Source of the DNA: Panacagrimonas sp963975245
GTDB lineage: Bacteria; Pseudomonadota; Gammaproteobacteria; Nevskiales; Nevskiaceae
Length of the DNA stretch: 64,000 nt
Assembly (NCBI GenBank): GCA_963975245.1
Contig: CAXBFJ010000001.1
Coordinates: 372,001 to 436,000, forward strand
Reading direction: 5' to 3'
The notes beneath the pieces were generated by a model. It saw nothing but the letters and a program-made list of their open reading frames with translations. It ran no database searches and had not been told where the DNA came from. Every line of letters starts with the position of its first letter. Within the stretch, counting starts at the first letter, position 1. This document shows, piece by piece, positions 8,377-18,023 of the stretch. The translations under genes and the position numbers were made by a program.

Positions 8377-8820
8377 ATGAATGACTCAGATAAGCCTGCC
8401 GAATTCGATCGACTTGAAAAAACTGATGCGGAGTGGCGGCAACTGCTGACACCGGCGCAGTACCGGATTCTTCGTTCAGAAGGGACCGAAGTCTGCGGGA
8501 CGCATCCGTTCAATTTCGAGAAAGCGCCCGGTACTTTTGTGTGCGCAGGATGCTTTTTGCCGCTGTTCAAATCGGACACCAAATTTGAAAGCGGAACGGG
8601 TTGGCCCAGCTTCTGGGAGCCGCTGCCAGGTAGTCTCGAGACCTCCGTCGATCATCACGTTGGATATCCAAGAACGGAGTACCACTGTGCTCGCTGTGGC
8701 GGGCATCACGGGCACGTCTTTGATGATGGCCCCAGGCCCACCGGGAAGCGCTATTGCAGCAACGGAGAGGCCTTGCTGTTTGTCCCTGAAGGGGCTGAGC
8801 TGCCGCCGCTGCGAACCTGA
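8377..8820 (+). CDS. msrB: Peptide-methionine (R)-S-oxide reductase MsrB
   Basis: 147 aa from this ATG. It reduces methionine-R-sulfoxide in proteins. The two zinc-binding CxxC pairs are visible (CAGC and CARC), together with the SGTGWPSFW substrate motif, the GHVFDDGP motif and the catalytic Cys in RYCSNGEAL near the C-terminus. The frame stays open upstream to 8317, but ATG 8377, or 8371 two codons earlier, fits the family N-terminus and has GGAATG upstream. A bidirectional terminator follows. Confidence 0.93.
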   Translation: MNDSDKPAEFDRLEKTDAEWRQLLTPAQYRILRSEGTEVCGTHPFNFEKAPGTFVCAGCFLPLFKSDTKFESGTGWPSFWEPLPGSLETSVDHHVGYPRTEYHCARCGGHHGHVFDDGPRPTGKRYCSNGEALLFVPEGAELPPLRT

Positions 8821-8821
8821 G

Positions 8822-8851
8822 AAATCTGCCCGACGGGTATCGGGCAGATTT
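8822..8851. terminator. Bidirectional intrinsic terminator between msrB and the FKBP gene
   Basis: A perfect 12-bp stem (AAATCTGCCCGA / TCGGGCAGATTT) encloses the loop CGGGTA, with A/T-rich edges giving a short T-tract on either strand. It sits between the stop codons of the convergent genes. Confidence 0.8.
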
Positions 8852-8862
8852 TGCAGTCAGCC

Positions 8863-9216
8863 TCAGACGCCCAACAGCTCCACTTCAAACAGCAAGGTGG
8901 CGTTGGGCGGAATCACGCCACCAGCGCCGGCTGCGCCGTAGCCCAGCTGCGGAGGAATGACGAGCTTGCGGGTGCCGCCGACTTTCATGCCCTGTACGCC
9001 TTCATCCCAGCCCCCGATAACCTGACCGGCTCCCAGCGCAAAGGTGAAAGGCTGGCCGCGATCCTTGCTGGAATCAAACTTGTTGCCGATCGCACCGTCC
9101 TTGAACAGCCAACCGGTGTAGTGGACGTTGACCCTCTGGCCAGCTTCAGCAGTAGCGCCCTCGCCAAGTATGGTGTCTTCGTACTGCAGGCCGGAATCGG
9201 TTTTGGTCAAGTTCAT
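8863..9216 (-). CDS. FKBP-type peptidyl-prolyl cis-trans isomerase
   Basis: 117 aa, a single FKBP domain without a signal peptide, so cytosolic. Family signatures seen: VNVHYTGWLFKDG, FDSSKDRGQPFTFALG, VIGGWDEGVQGMKVGG and the YGAAGAGGVIPPNATLLFEVELL C-terminus. These include the Tyr, Asp and Trp residues that line the proline pocket. It is transcribed away from the pilus operon, with 46 bases between it and the last pilus gene on the same strand. Confidence 0.92.
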   Translation of the reverse strand: MNLTKTDSGLQYEDTILGEGATAEAGQRVNVHYTGWLFKDGAIGNKFDSSKDRGQPFTFALGAGQVIGGWDEGVQGMKVGGTRKLVIPPQLGYGAAGAGGVIPPNATLLFEVELLGV

Positions 9217-9262
9217 GTCTGTACACGCTCGGTTTGATTGAGGGGCGGCATTGTAGAGACTT

Positions 9263-10306
9263 CTAGAACGTCACAGTTGCGATGACGGTATCCAGATAAT
9301 TGCCTGGCGGGGGTGTTGCCTGTGCGGGCACCAGACCAAAAACCGTATGTGACTGGGCCTGGCCGGTGCCGACGTTGCTCACCGTGTTGTTATTCAGTGT
9401 GACGCCCCAGACTTCGGTTCTGGCACTGTTTCGATACAGTTGATAGCTCGCCCGCTCGCTGCCACCGACCCGGGTCATCGCCCGATTATTGACTGTGCTG
9501 CCGGCGCTCGTGCCTGCAGAAAGTCCAATCTGATAGGGCGCGCCATTGGCACACGTCACGTTCACCGAAGAACTGGCCTGGCGCGAGGACGCGAGGCTGA
9601 TGGTGGTACCGAAATCCATGTCACTGGCATTGACGGTGCATTGAATCTGAACCTGCGCCTGTGCCACGAAGCTGGCGGTGGTATCTCCGTTGCCATTGAA
9701 CCTGCGGTTGCAGTTGGGAATCTGGTTGCTGTATCCGTAATCGACGGGCACTTCACCGGTCGAGAACTGATTGAGGTAGGTTCCGGTATTGATGCCGGCC
9801 TGCCCGAATGCGCGACCATAGAGAGGGCGACTGCCGCTGGCGGTGGTGCCGAACAGGCTGCCGGGTATGAACAATGTGATGGTCGGCGGGAATTCGCCGA
9901 TATTGTTCTGATGGCTGGAACCCCAGACTACGCTGCGCCCGGAGTCGGAGTACAGGTTGAAGGGAATGACATCACCGCCATTTCGCATCTTGCGAAAGCC
10001 GCCGGGATTTGCGTTGTAATTGCCACCGCTACCGGAGCCAATGCTGGCGCACAGGGTGACATTGGTACCGCTCAGCAATTCCAGAAAACCTGTCCGACAG
10101 GCATATGCGACGGTGGCCTGTGTATCTGCAAACGTGCCGTTCTGGGCATTGACCAGACCGAAGTTGACGTCGGTGATGCTCAGGGCGCAGGTCAGAGCAT
10201 TCGCTTTGGGTGTTATCGCCAGCGCACTAAGGCAGACCAGCGCGAGCATCAATCGCTTGAGCGTCGCGCGGGGCTGTACGTTGGCCAGATCTGAGGGACT
10301 ATTCAC
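9263..10306 (-). CDS. Spore coat U (SCPU) domain protein, probable Csu-type pilus tip subunit
   Basis: 347 aa from GTG 10306, which overlaps the usher stop (TGTGAATAG). The frame stays open to 10357, inside the usher gene. Signal peptide around residues 20-37 ends in ANA. Two SCPU domains follow: one in the N-terminal half and one from about residue 225 (ASFVAQAQVQIQCTV). Two-domain SCPU proteins are the tip adhesins (CsuE-like) of archaic chaperone-usher pili. The last residues (ALVPAQATPPPGNYLDTVIATVTF) form the typical donor-strand-acceptor C-terminus. It is the last gene of the four-gene pilus operon. Confidence 0.85.
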   Translation of the reverse strand: MNSPSDLANVQPRATLKRLMLALVCLSALAITPKANALTCALSITDVNFGLVNAQNGTFADTQATVAYACRTGFLELLSGTNVTLCASIGSGSGGNYNANPGGFRKMRNGGDVIPFNLYSDSGRSVVWGSSHQNNIGEFPPTITLFIPGSLFGTTASGSRPLYGRAFGQAGINTGTYLNQFSTGEVPVDYGYSNQIPNCNRRFNGNGDTTASFVAQAQVQIQCTVNASDMDFGTTISLASSRQASSSVNVTCANGAPYQIGLSAGTSAGSTVNNRAMTRVGGSERASYQLYRNSARTEVWGVTLNNNTVSNVGTGQAQSHTVFGLVPAQATPPPGNYLDTVIATVTF

Positions 10307-12824
10307 AAGTAACAGGACCGATTGTGGGAAGAGCGCCGGGAATCTGCTGATAGGCAACTTCGGCCACGCAGCTACCTTCCATCCAGCTGACGTCGAGCGT
10401 ATTCACGGCTTCTAGCTTGCGCAGGTAGACCAGGCCGTCGTAGCCCACCACGGCGTCGACAACCTGGCCATTCAGATTCACTTCGGCGCCCACGGGCAGG
10501 AAGCTGCCATCCGCCCGTACAAGTTGAACGTTGGCCGCCTGCACCCGTGCGACAGGGAAGCGCACGATAACACCAGATTTTTCGATGGGCAGGGCGATGG
10601 ACTCGATGTCGCCCACCTCGACGTCGACAGGGAGATCGGTCGGGTCGATCTGCAGCCGGTTGTCATTGAAGGCGCTCAGATTGGTAATGAGCAGATTGCC
10701 ATTCCGGTTGCTGCGGCCCACCGGGCGGTTTTCATGCAGCACTTCCACGCCAGGAATCTGTGTGTCGACCACCGCAAAACTGTCGTAGATGCTGTTGGAG
10801 GCGAACAAGCTTTCGCCCATCAGCACCAGCGCGCCACGTGCCGCAAGTGAGCTGAGCGCGTAATCGTCATAGTGATCGGTGGTGACCTCGAGCCGGGCAT
10901 AGGGTGTTCGATAGCTCGCCTCGGCGCCGACTCTTTCTTGCTGTCCACTGGCCGCGCGGAGCCGCCAGCCGGGTCCAGTGCCTTCCACCGGCGTTGATTT
11001 TCCGATGTTGGCTCGCGTTGTGGTGCCATCGGAGCCGCTGTCCGTTCCTATGAAAGCATTGGTGCGATCGCCCAGATAATAGGAAAGGCCGGCTGTTACG
11101 CCATCGCCGCCGTCATCAGCAAAGTCCTTGAATCCGGTTACGAATACATTCCAGTTGCGTCTGAACTGGTGTGAATAGGAAACGGTTCCAACTTCGGAGC
11201 CAAAGCCTGTTCTCAGGTCCACGCCCTGAATGCACCCGGAAATTGTCGATTGGCATCGTGCGGCGTCTGCACTGGCGGGGAGACCGTCACTGTCGATGTG
11301 TACGTAGCCCAGCGACATGAACCCGGCATTGAGAATCGGGAAGGACACCCCCACCTGATCGAAGCGGCGAATCGTGGCCGCGCCCGTAACACTGGCCAGC
11401 TCGACAAATTCTTCGTCCGTATGTTCCGTGCTGAGGAAAACGCCCAGCGAGCGGCGCTGATAGCGATAGCCAACGCGATAGCGAAATCCATCCTGATTAT
11501 TCTCACCGGTGCCGGACAGCACAGACGTCGACAGGACTCCAACGCGACCCAGGCCGACCACGGTGCCGAGCCCCAGGCTGTACAAATCATGGGTGCCGGC
11601 AATGTGAGATTCGATGGTGACATTGGGGTTCAACCCGTAGCGCAGGCTGGAGCTTGCCGCCAGGCTGGTGTCGTATTCGTTTGAGCGAAGACCGAAATCA
11701 TTGCGCAGATAACCCACGTCCAGGGAGTAGTCGAACAATCCCTCGCGCAGCAAGTTCGAAGAAGCGTAGAAAGACTGGGTCGTAACCTGCTCGCGCCCCA
11801 GGGCATCGCGAACCACCACACGCACTGCGCCTTCCCCCGTCACCACCGGCACATCCTCAATCCGATAGGGGCCGGCGTCCACGTCCTGCGAGAGTCGGCG
11901 AATATTGTTGACGTAGATATCCACGGTGGAGGGCACTGCCGCCGAGCCACTGATCAGCGGAACCGGAAACGTGACCATGTCGGGCTGGAGACTGAAGTTT
12001 CGCTGTAGCTGCGTGCCCGCCATTCGCACGGTGCGTGTCCAGCTCAGGCCGCCGCTGATGAAATCACCGAGACGGTAGCTGATGAGGCGTTCGTCGTCTG
12101 AATACAGCCAGGTGGAATCCAGACGAATCCATTCCGATGGCGTGTCTGTACCAGAGCGGGTCAGACTGGTCTGGTTGAAGGTGCCGGCACGGCCAAACAA
12201 GCGGTAATCCAGAAAGCTGGAGAATTGGTCGGAGCTGTCCCGGCCTCCAGCAAAGTCCTGCTCGCCATGCAGGGCATAAAGATCGTAGTTGAGCGTGCTT
12301 CCAAACGCGGCCCTCGGACGTTTGTGTCGTTGCCCCTGTGCGCGATAGGTTCCGCCGCTCAGGCTGCTGGCCGGAACCGACAGATGCAGGGCCTGGCGAT
12401 CATTGTAGAGCCGGTACTGCAGGCCCGGAATGTCGGCCAGAGCCACCATGCCATCCGTGCCCTGCGCGGCATCGGGTACCGCAATACCGATTTCCTGCAG
12501 GGTGCTTCCGGCGGCATAAAGGGCGCCGTCGCGCAGCACAAACCGTACCGTCTGGCGCGTTGGATACTCGTTGAGATCAACGGTGAGATACAGCTCCTGA
12601 TTGGCCAGAACGGTCGCCATCGGAATGCCCGAGGCCGCCATGTCGTCCTCCGGCGCGGCGAGCGGTGAATAGATGAGTGGCGTGTCAGTAGGTACCTCGA
12701 AAGGTGCCTCAAATGGAGGATCAAATGGCGCTTCAAAGCTCGACGCATTTGCAGCCGTGGTCAACACCATGGCCGCTAGCGCGGCTGCTGGCTTAGCGGG
12801 GCGTACCAAGCGCCACCGGAGCAT
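10299..12824 (-). CDS. Fimbrial outer-membrane usher protein (CsuD-like)
   Basis: 841 aa, within the usual usher size range. Order: signal peptide (residues 1-28), an unusual proline/acid-rich linker with repeated FEAPF units (about residues 30-50), the N-terminal periplasmic domain, a 24-strand beta-barrel with plug (YVNNIRRLSQDVDAGPYRIEDVPVVTGEGAVRVVVRDALGR is the conserved plug/barrel region), and C-terminal domains. It secretes and assembles pilins delivered by the chaperone. The start overlaps the chaperone gene by 32 bases and the end overlaps the tip-subunit gene, indicating tight coupling. Confidence 0.92.
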   Translation of the reverse strand: MLRWRLVRPAKPAAALAAMVLTTAANASSFEAPFDPPFEAPFEVPTDTPLIYSPLAAPEDDMAASGIPMATVLANQELYLTVDLNEYPTRQTVRFVLRDGALYAAGSTLQEIGIAVPDAAQGTDGMVALADIPGLQYRLYNDRQALHLSVPASSLSGGTYRAQGQRHKRPRAAFGSTLNYDLYALHGEQDFAGGRDSSDQFSSFLDYRLFGRAGTFNQTSLTRSGTDTPSEWIRLDSTWLYSDDERLISYRLGDFISGGLSWTRTVRMAGTQLQRNFSLQPDMVTFPVPLISGSAAVPSTVDIYVNNIRRLSQDVDAGPYRIEDVPVVTGEGAVRVVVRDALGREQVTTQSFYASSNLLREGLFDYSLDVGYLRNDFGLRSNEYDTSLAASSSLRYGLNPNVTIESHIAGTHDLYSLGLGTVVGLGRVGVLSTSVLSGTGENNQDGFRYRVGYRYQRRSLGVFLSTEHTDEEFVELASVTGAATIRRFDQVGVSFPILNAGFMSLGYVHIDSDGLPASADAARCQSTISGCIQGVDLRTGFGSEVGTVSYSHQFRRNWNVFVTGFKDFADDGGDGVTAGLSYYLGDRTNAFIGTDSGSDGTTTRANIGKSTPVEGTGPGWRLRAASGQQERVGAEASYRTPYARLEVTTDHYDDYALSSLAARGALVLMGESLFASNSIYDSFAVVDTQIPGVEVLHENRPVGRSNRNGNLLITNLSAFNDNRLQIDPTDLPVDVEVGDIESIALPIEKSGVIVRFPVARVQAANVQLVRADGSFLPVGAEVNLNGQVVDAVVGYDGLVYLRKLEAVNTLDVSWMEGSCVAEVAYQQIPGALPTIGPVTCE

Positions 12825-13551
12825 TCCGGGTCTCCGTTCCGTCGAAAGCGCTCACGTTTAATTGCGCGCCCAGTGCCGAACGTTGCGTTTCATTCAGGTC
12901 GATCTGCCAGGAACGGGTCTGTCCCGCCAATACATAACCCGCCAGACCCTGACCAAATGGCTCAATGTTCAGTTTGCCGCTTTCGATTTTCAACTGCGTG
13001 AGTTTCACGCGCCTGTTGCCGCCGTTACTCGCAGAAAGCGCGAGTCCTGTTTCGTTGATCTGAGCGGACCACGCAAGCGTTGCTCTTGGTGCCGGCCCCT
13101 GATTGAAGAAAACCGGAACGGAGTAACGAAGCAGCATTTTCAACGCAGGTCCTGTCGACCCACTGCCGCGGTTGGAGGGCAGCTCATCAATCAGTAATCG
13201 ATAACTTTCTTCGCTTTCGACGGGTGACTGGAGTGTGCGGATGACGCGAATCACCTGCTGCTTGTCCGGATGGACGGTCCCCACCGGTGGGCTGGCTGCA
13301 ACAGCGGTTGTCGGAGTCAGTACATCTTCACCATCAACCTGAGTCCAGGCATAGGTGCGAACCTGGATGGCCACCGGCAAGCCACCGGTATTGTCGATCC
13401 GCAGCAGGCTGGCCGTGGCAGGAGCGGCAACCTCGATGTTGACCGGCGCCAGACGCAGACTGGCGGAGTGGGCGGTTCCCAAAAAAAGACTGGCGACCCC
13501 GCAGGTCGCCAGTCTCAGCATCCAGGCACGACACGAGCGCGTCGTTATCAT
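12793..13551 (-). CDS. Periplasmic pilus assembly chaperone (CsuC-like)
   Basis: 252 aa. Signal peptide ~1-29 (GTAHSA end), then two Ig-like domains of the PapD fold. Domain 1 contains the conserved LRIDN strand and the ESYRLLIDELP edge strand that docks pilin subunits. Archaic-type chaperones of SCPU pili have this shape. It lies between the major pilin and usher genes, 40 bases after the former. Confidence 0.88.
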   Translation of the reverse strand: MITTRSCRAWMLRLATCGVASLFLGTAHSASLRLAPVNIEVAAPATASLLRIDNTGGLPVAIQVRTYAWTQVDGEDVLTPTTAVAASPPVGTVHPDKQQVIRVIRTLQSPVESEESYRLLIDELPSNRGSGSTGPALKMLLRYSVPVFFNQGPAPRATLAWSAQINETGLALSASNGGNRRVKLTQLKIESGKLNIEPFGQGLAGYVLAGQTRSWQIDLNETQRSALGAQLNVSAFDGTETRNAPVALGTPR

Positions 13552-13591
13552 GATTCGAAAAGCATTAACGCGGGCTTTGATCTCGGCGGGT

Positions 13592-14092
13592 TCAGAACTC
13601 GACTGTCGCGGTGATGGTGTCTACATAGACGCCCGGAGTGACCGGCTGACTCGGGTCGACGCGACCGTAGGCAGTGAACTGCTGAACCTGAGAACTCAGA
13701 TCTGAAGCCTGCGTGACGGTAGCGCCACTGCCATCGCCCCAGACGTTGGTGCGCGCGGCTTCGGTATACAGATTGTAGTTAACTACCAGGACAGGACTTT
13801 GGCGCAGCTCTCGTGCCGCATAGTTACCTGAGGCACCGGTGCTCAGTGAAACGGTATAAGGCGTGGTGGCAGACGCACAGCTGACTTCTACATCACCCTG
13901 CATGTCGTACTGACCGGTGACGCCGACCGAGTAAGTACCAAAATCAATATCTTCTGCGGTGATCTGGCAATTGGCCAGAATCGTGAGGCGAACTTCGAAA
14001 TCTGCGGATTCAGTTGCAGAGTTGACTGCGCCCGGTACGGCAAATGCGGCTGCGACGACAGCGCTGCTGCAAATCTTGAAAAGCCTTTTCAT
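13592..14092 (-). CDS. SCPU-domain major pilin (CsuA/B-like)
   Basis: 166 aa. Signal peptide about 1-24, then one SCPU (spore coat U) domain. It has paired cysteines (ANCQITAEDIDFGTY and VEVSCASATTPYTVSLS) and the C-terminal beta strand GVYVDTITATVEF used in donor-strand exchange. As first gene behind the promoter it is likely the main shaft subunit. The Shine-Dalgarno GGGAG lies before the ATG. Confidence 0.88.
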   Translation of the reverse strand: MKRLFKICSSAVVAAAFAVPGAVNSATESADFEVRLTILANCQITAEDIDFGTYSVGVTGQYDMQGDVEVSCASATTPYTVSLSTGASGNYAARELRQSPVLVVNYNLYTEAARTNVWGDGSGATVTQASDLSSQVQQFTAYGRVDPSQPVTPGVYVDTITATVEF

Positions 14093-14160
14093 GTCTGGAT
14101 GCTCCCGCTTTGGAGGATTGATGACTTCTGATTCAGCACGTTTTGGTGCATTTTTGAAAC

Positions 14161-14189
14161 TTTATACACATAAGGACTGAGCCTGACAA
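14161..14189 (-). promoter_or_regulatory. Sigma70-type promoter of the pilus operon
   Basis: On the minus strand TTGTCA (-35, bases 14184-14189) and TATAAA (-10, bases 14161-14166) are separated by exactly 17 bases. The predicted start point is near 14154, about 60 bases before the pilin ATG. This is the best match to the consensus in the surrounding intergenic DNA. Confidence 0.7.
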
Positions 14190-14292
14190 CAAGTGTCCCG
14201 CGTTTGTAACTTGTAGAGAAAATGAAATATTTACGATTCTGACAATCGCCAGTCTCCTTCTCCGACTACTGAGTCGAATAGCGAGACTGTCG

Positions 14293-17200
14293 TCACTGGG
14301 GCCTGTTCATTTTCATTGCGCCACCACCGGGTGTTTCGATCATCACGGCGTTATTTGCGTCCAGTTCAAGCTGAACAGTCGGATCAAGTTGTCGGCGCTG
14401 GCCGTTCGCAAACTCCAGCCAGTTTTTTCCTATCGCTCCGGGCTCGCCGCCTTCGAGACCGTGCGGGGCAACGCGTCGCCGGTTGGACAGGATGGCGGCG
14501 CTCATGGGCTCAAGAAACCGGATCTTTCGAACCACGCCATCACCACCCTTGAATTGCCCGCTGCCGCCGGAATTCCTGCGGATTGAAAACTGCTCAACCC
14601 GGACCGGAAAGCGGGATTCCAGGACCTCAGCGTCCGTCAGCCGGCTATTGGTCATGTGGCTGTGCACCGCGCTGCAGCCATCGAAGTTCGGACCGGCGCC
14701 GGTTCCGCCGCATATCGTTTCGTAATATTGATGCTCTGAATTTCCAAAGGTGAAATTGTTCATGCTTCCCTGTGATGCGGCGAGCAGGTCCAGTGCGCCA
14801 TAGAGCGCGTCCACGATGATCTGGCTGGTTTCCACGTTGCCGGCAACCACAGCAGCCGGGGCGACCGGGTTGAGCATGCAGCCCTGCGGAATGATCAAAT
14901 CAACCGGTCTCAGGCATCCATCATTGAGCGGAATGTCGTCTTCAACCAGTGTGCGAATGACGTAGAGCACCGCCGCGCGCGTAACCGATAGCGGCGCGTT
15001 GAAATTATTGTGCTGTTGTTCGCTGGTGCCGTGAAAGTCGATGCTGATCCTTTCCTGACTTTCATCGGGTTTGATCGTCACTTCAATGCGGGCACCGTTG
15101 TCCATGACGCAGGCAAAGTGTCCGGGCTTGATGTCTTGCAGCACGCGCTTGACCGATGCTTCGGCGTTATCCATGGAATGACGCATGTAGGCGCACACGA
15201 CATCGCTTCCATAGCGTTCGCTCAGTTTGGAGAGTTCCTTGATGCCGCGCGCGCAGGCGGCAAGTTGGGCACGCAGGTCGGCCAGGTTCTTGTCGGGATT
15301 GCGGGCAGGCCAGGGCGGTGAAGCGAGCAGGTCTCGCGTTTGTTCTTCGCAAAGCTCACCGGCTTTCATCAATTGGAAATCGTGGATGCAGATGCCTTCT
15401 TCATCAATGCGCTTGCTCTGCGGCGGCATGGAGCCCGGTGTCATGCCGCCAATGTCGGCGTGGTGGCCGCGCGCGGCAACGTAGGCAAAGCAGTTCTGCT
15501 GCGCGTCGAACACCGGTGCAATGACCGTGATGTCCGGCAGATGAGTGCCGCCGTTGTAGGGTGAGTTGAGCATCCAGGCATCGCCGGGCCGGACAGAAAT
15601 ATTCTCTTTTCTCCGGCCTTCAATGACGGCTCGGACGCTGTCGCCCATGGAACCCAGATGCACTGGAATGTGCGGTGCGTTGGCAATCAGGGCGCCCTCT
15701 GCATCAAAGACCGCGCAGGAGAAATCCAGACGCTCCTTGATGTTTACCGAATGCGCTGTCTGCTGGAGTGCCTCGCCCATCTGCTCGGCGACCGCCATGA
15801 AAAGCGTGTTGAAAATTTCACGCATGATCGGGTATGCGCTGGCGTCCGCTGCAACCGGCCTTTCATCGGCTACGCGATCCAGTATCAGGTTGCCCTGCAT
15901 GTCCAGACGGCCGTGCCAACCCGGTTCGATCAGGGTGGTGGCATTGTCTTCGCTGACGATGGCGGGACCGATCAAGACGCTGGACGTCTGTAGATGCTTT
16001 CTGTGGTGAACAGGCACGCTCTGCAGTTCACCGCGCAGGTAGCAGTTAACTCGTTCGGATGCTGATGGCGCGGTCCCGCTCGCAGCGTTCCCGTCAGCTT
16101 GTGGCTGCGCTGCCGCGTGGCTGGATTCAAGCGCCTCCACAGAGATCATCTCGATTTCGATGGGCTTGTCGCTGGCGATGAAACCGAATCTGGCGCGGTG
16201 CTTTTGCTCAAAAGCTGCGTGCATCTCATTGATGCTTGCGGGCTCAATCGCAAGGCTGCTGTCGGTGCCCGCGTATCGCAGAAAGATCCGGGTGTGCGTG
16301 ACAGCGGACAGCGCAGCTTGCGGCGATAGTGTGAGCGATGCGATAGCCTGCTTTTCCAGGCTTGAGCGCGTTTGTGCAAGTACATCGCTGGCGTTCGCAT
16401 CGAGGGGAATGTCGAGCGTTTGCTGCTGGATGTTGCTGCGCTGGGCCATGCCCATGCCGCAGGCAGACAGCACGCCGGAAAAGGGATGAATCATCACCTT
16501 GCGCATGCCCAGTGCTTCGGCTACCAGACAGGCGTGCTGTCCGGCAGCGCCACCAAAACTGACCAGGCAATAGTCGCGAACATCATGGCCGCGCTGGATG
16601 GAAATCTGCTTGATGGCTTGTGCCATGTGCTCCACAGCAATGCGGATGAATCCTTCTGCGAGCTGTTGTTCGCTGAGGTCTTCGCCGCCTGCTTGCAGGA
16701 TGGCGTCGCGGATTTCCCGTAAGCGCCTTGCAGATGCATCCGGATCAATGGGCTGATCCGCGCCGCTGCCAAAAGCCTTTGGAAACAGCGATGCCTGAAT
16801 CTTGCCCAGTACAACATTGCAGTCCGTGATGGTCATTGGGCCGCCAGCGCGGTAACACGCAGGCCCCGGACTGGCCCCGGCAGATTGCGGACCCACCCGC
16901 AGTCGCATCCCGTCGAACCAGCAGACCGAACCACCACCCGCCGCCACGGTGTGGATGTCCATCATCGGAGTTCGCAGTTTGACCCCGGCAATTTCGGTTT
17001 CCAGCCGGCGTTCGAATTCGCCGGCGTAGTGCGATACGTCGGTGGAAGTGCCGCCCATGTCGAAGCCAATAACCCGATCAAGCCCGGCGATTTCTGCGGT
17101 GCGGGCCATGCCGACGATGCCGCCTGCAGGGCCGGACAGAACCGCATCCCGGCCTCTGAAATTTTCAGCATCGACCAGTCCGCCATTGGACTGCATGAAC

Positions 17201-17922
17201 TGCAAGGGGGTGTTGCCCAGCTCTTTCTGTACCCCCTGCACATAGCGGCGCAGCAGGGGCGACAGATAGGCGTCGGCAACGGTGGTGTCACCGCGCCCGA
17301 CCAGTTTGATCAGGGCGCTGACTTCGTGGCTGACCGAGATCTGGCTGAAGCCGATCTCCTTGGCTATGCGGGCAAGGCGCAGTTCGTGCGCCGGGTACCG
17401 ATAAGCGTGCAGCAGGACAATGGCAACGCTACGCAGACCATCATCGTAGGCCGCCTGCAATGAGCGACGTGCTTCGGCTTCATCCAGCGGCGTGCTGATG
17501 TTGCCGTCGGCATCGATGCGTTCACGAATCTCGGCGACCTCGGCGTACAGCGGCGGCGGCAGCTGGATGTTGCGGTCGAACAGGCGAGGGCGGGTCTGGT
17601 GGCCGATGCGCAGTGCGTCAGCGTGACCTTGCGTGATGGCCAGCAAGGTCGGTTCGCCGCGACGTTCCAGCAGCGCATTGGTGGCAACCGTCGTGCCCAT
17701 GCGGACTTGCTGGATGTTTGCGCTGTGCAGTGTTTCGCCGTGGGCTTCCAGGACCGCACGAATGCCCGCCGTAGCGGCGTCTGCGTAGTGCGCGGGGTTT
17801 TCCGACAGCAGCTTGCGCGTTTCGCAAACGCCGTCGGGGCGGCGGGCAACGACGTCGGTGAAGGTGCCTCCGCGGTCTATCCAGAAGGCCCAGGCCGTAT
17901 CCACTTCGCTTGGAATGCTCAT
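14293..17922 (-). CDS. 5-oxoprolinase / hydantoinase, fused HyuA-HyuB subunits
   Basis: 1209 aa, the length of the fused ATP-dependent 5-oxoprolinase. The N-terminal hydantoinase-A half begins with FWIDRGGTFTDVVARRPDG and contains the second phosphate-binding motif GFDMGGTSTDVSHY. The hydantoinase-B half starts at about residue 690 (YPIMREIFNTLFMAVAEQMGEALQ...). The expected reaction is ATP-driven opening of 5-oxoproline to glutamate in the cytosol; other cyclic amides are possible for the family. It is divergent from hipBA over 151 bases that hold two palindromes, so HipB may influence its promoter. GC and codon use match the neighbours. Confidence 0.9.
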   Translation of the reverse strand: MSIPSEVDTAWAFWIDRGGTFTDVVARRPDGVCETRKLLSENPAHYADAATAGIRAVLEAHGETLHSANIQQVRMGTTVATNALLERRGEPTLLAITQGHADALRIGHQTRPRLFDRNIQLPPPLYAEVAEIRERIDADGNISTPLDEAEARRSLQAAYDDGLRSVAIVLLHAYRYPAHELRLARIAKEIGFSQISVSHEVSALIKLVGRGDTTVADAYLSPLLRRYVQGVQKELGNTPLQFMQSNGGLVDAENFRGRDAVLSGPAGGIVGMARTAEIAGLDRVIGFDMGGTSTDVSHYAGEFERRLETEIAGVKLRTPMMDIHTVAAGGGSVCWFDGMRLRVGPQSAGASPGPACYRAGGPMTITDCNVVLGKIQASLFPKAFGSGADQPIDPDASARRLREIRDAILQAGGEDLSEQQLAEGFIRIAVEHMAQAIKQISIQRGHDVRDYCLVSFGGAAGQHACLVAEALGMRKVMIHPFSGVLSACGMGMAQRSNIQQQTLDIPLDANASDVLAQTRSSLEKQAIASLTLSPQAALSAVTHTRIFLRYAGTDSSLAIEPASINEMHAAFEQKHRARFGFIASDKPIEIEMISVEALESSHAAAQPQADGNAASGTAPSASERVNCYLRGELQSVPVHHRKHLQTSSVLIGPAIVSEDNATTLIEPGWHGRLDMQGNLILDRVADERPVAADASAYPIMREIFNTLFMAVAEQMGEALQQTAHSVNIKERLDFSCAVFDAEGALIANAPHIPVHLGSMGDSVRAVIEGRRKENISVRPGDAWMLNSPYNGGTHLPDITVIAPVFDAQQNCFAYVAARGHHADIGGMTPGSMPPQSKRIDEEGICIHDFQLMKAGELCEEQTRDLLASPPWPARNPDKNLADLRAQLAACARGIKELSKLSERYGSDVVCAYMRHSMDNAEASVKRVLQDIKPGHFACVMDNGARIEVTIKPDESQERISIDFHGTSEQQHNNFNAPLSVTRAAVLYVIRTLVEDDIPLNDGCLRPVDLIIPQGCMLNPVAPAAVVAGNVETSQIIVDALYGALDLLAASQGSMNNFTFGNSEHQYYETICGGTGAGPNFDGCSAVHSHMTNSRLTDAEVLESRFPVRVEQFSIRRNSGGSGQFKGGDGVVRKIRFLEPMSAAILSNRRRVAPHGLEGGEPGAIGKNWLEFANGQRRQLDPTVQLELDANNAVMIETPGGGAMKMNRPQ

Positions 17923-17937
17923 TATCTAATTAATAAT

Positions 17938-17953
17938 GCGCCAAAAATGGCGT
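17938..17953. promoter_or_regulatory. Operator-like palindrome 1 in the hipB/oxoprolinase divergent promoter
   Basis: GCGCCAAAAATGGCGT is an imperfect palindrome that matches a second site at 18024 in 12 of 16 positions. The RCGC-N8-GCGT layout resembles the spaced half-sites bound by HipB proteins. Confidence 0.5.
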
Positions 17954-18023
17954 AATAAGTGTGAATATATACATGAAAGAGTAAAAAAGTGCGTGCAATG
18001 AGTAAAAGTTATAAAATGACAAG

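Noticed and set aside
9440..10294. 284-codon plus-strand frame opposite the SCPU tip subunit
   Set aside because: Antisense of a gene with clear signal peptide and two SCPU domains; its own sequence has no recognisable fold.
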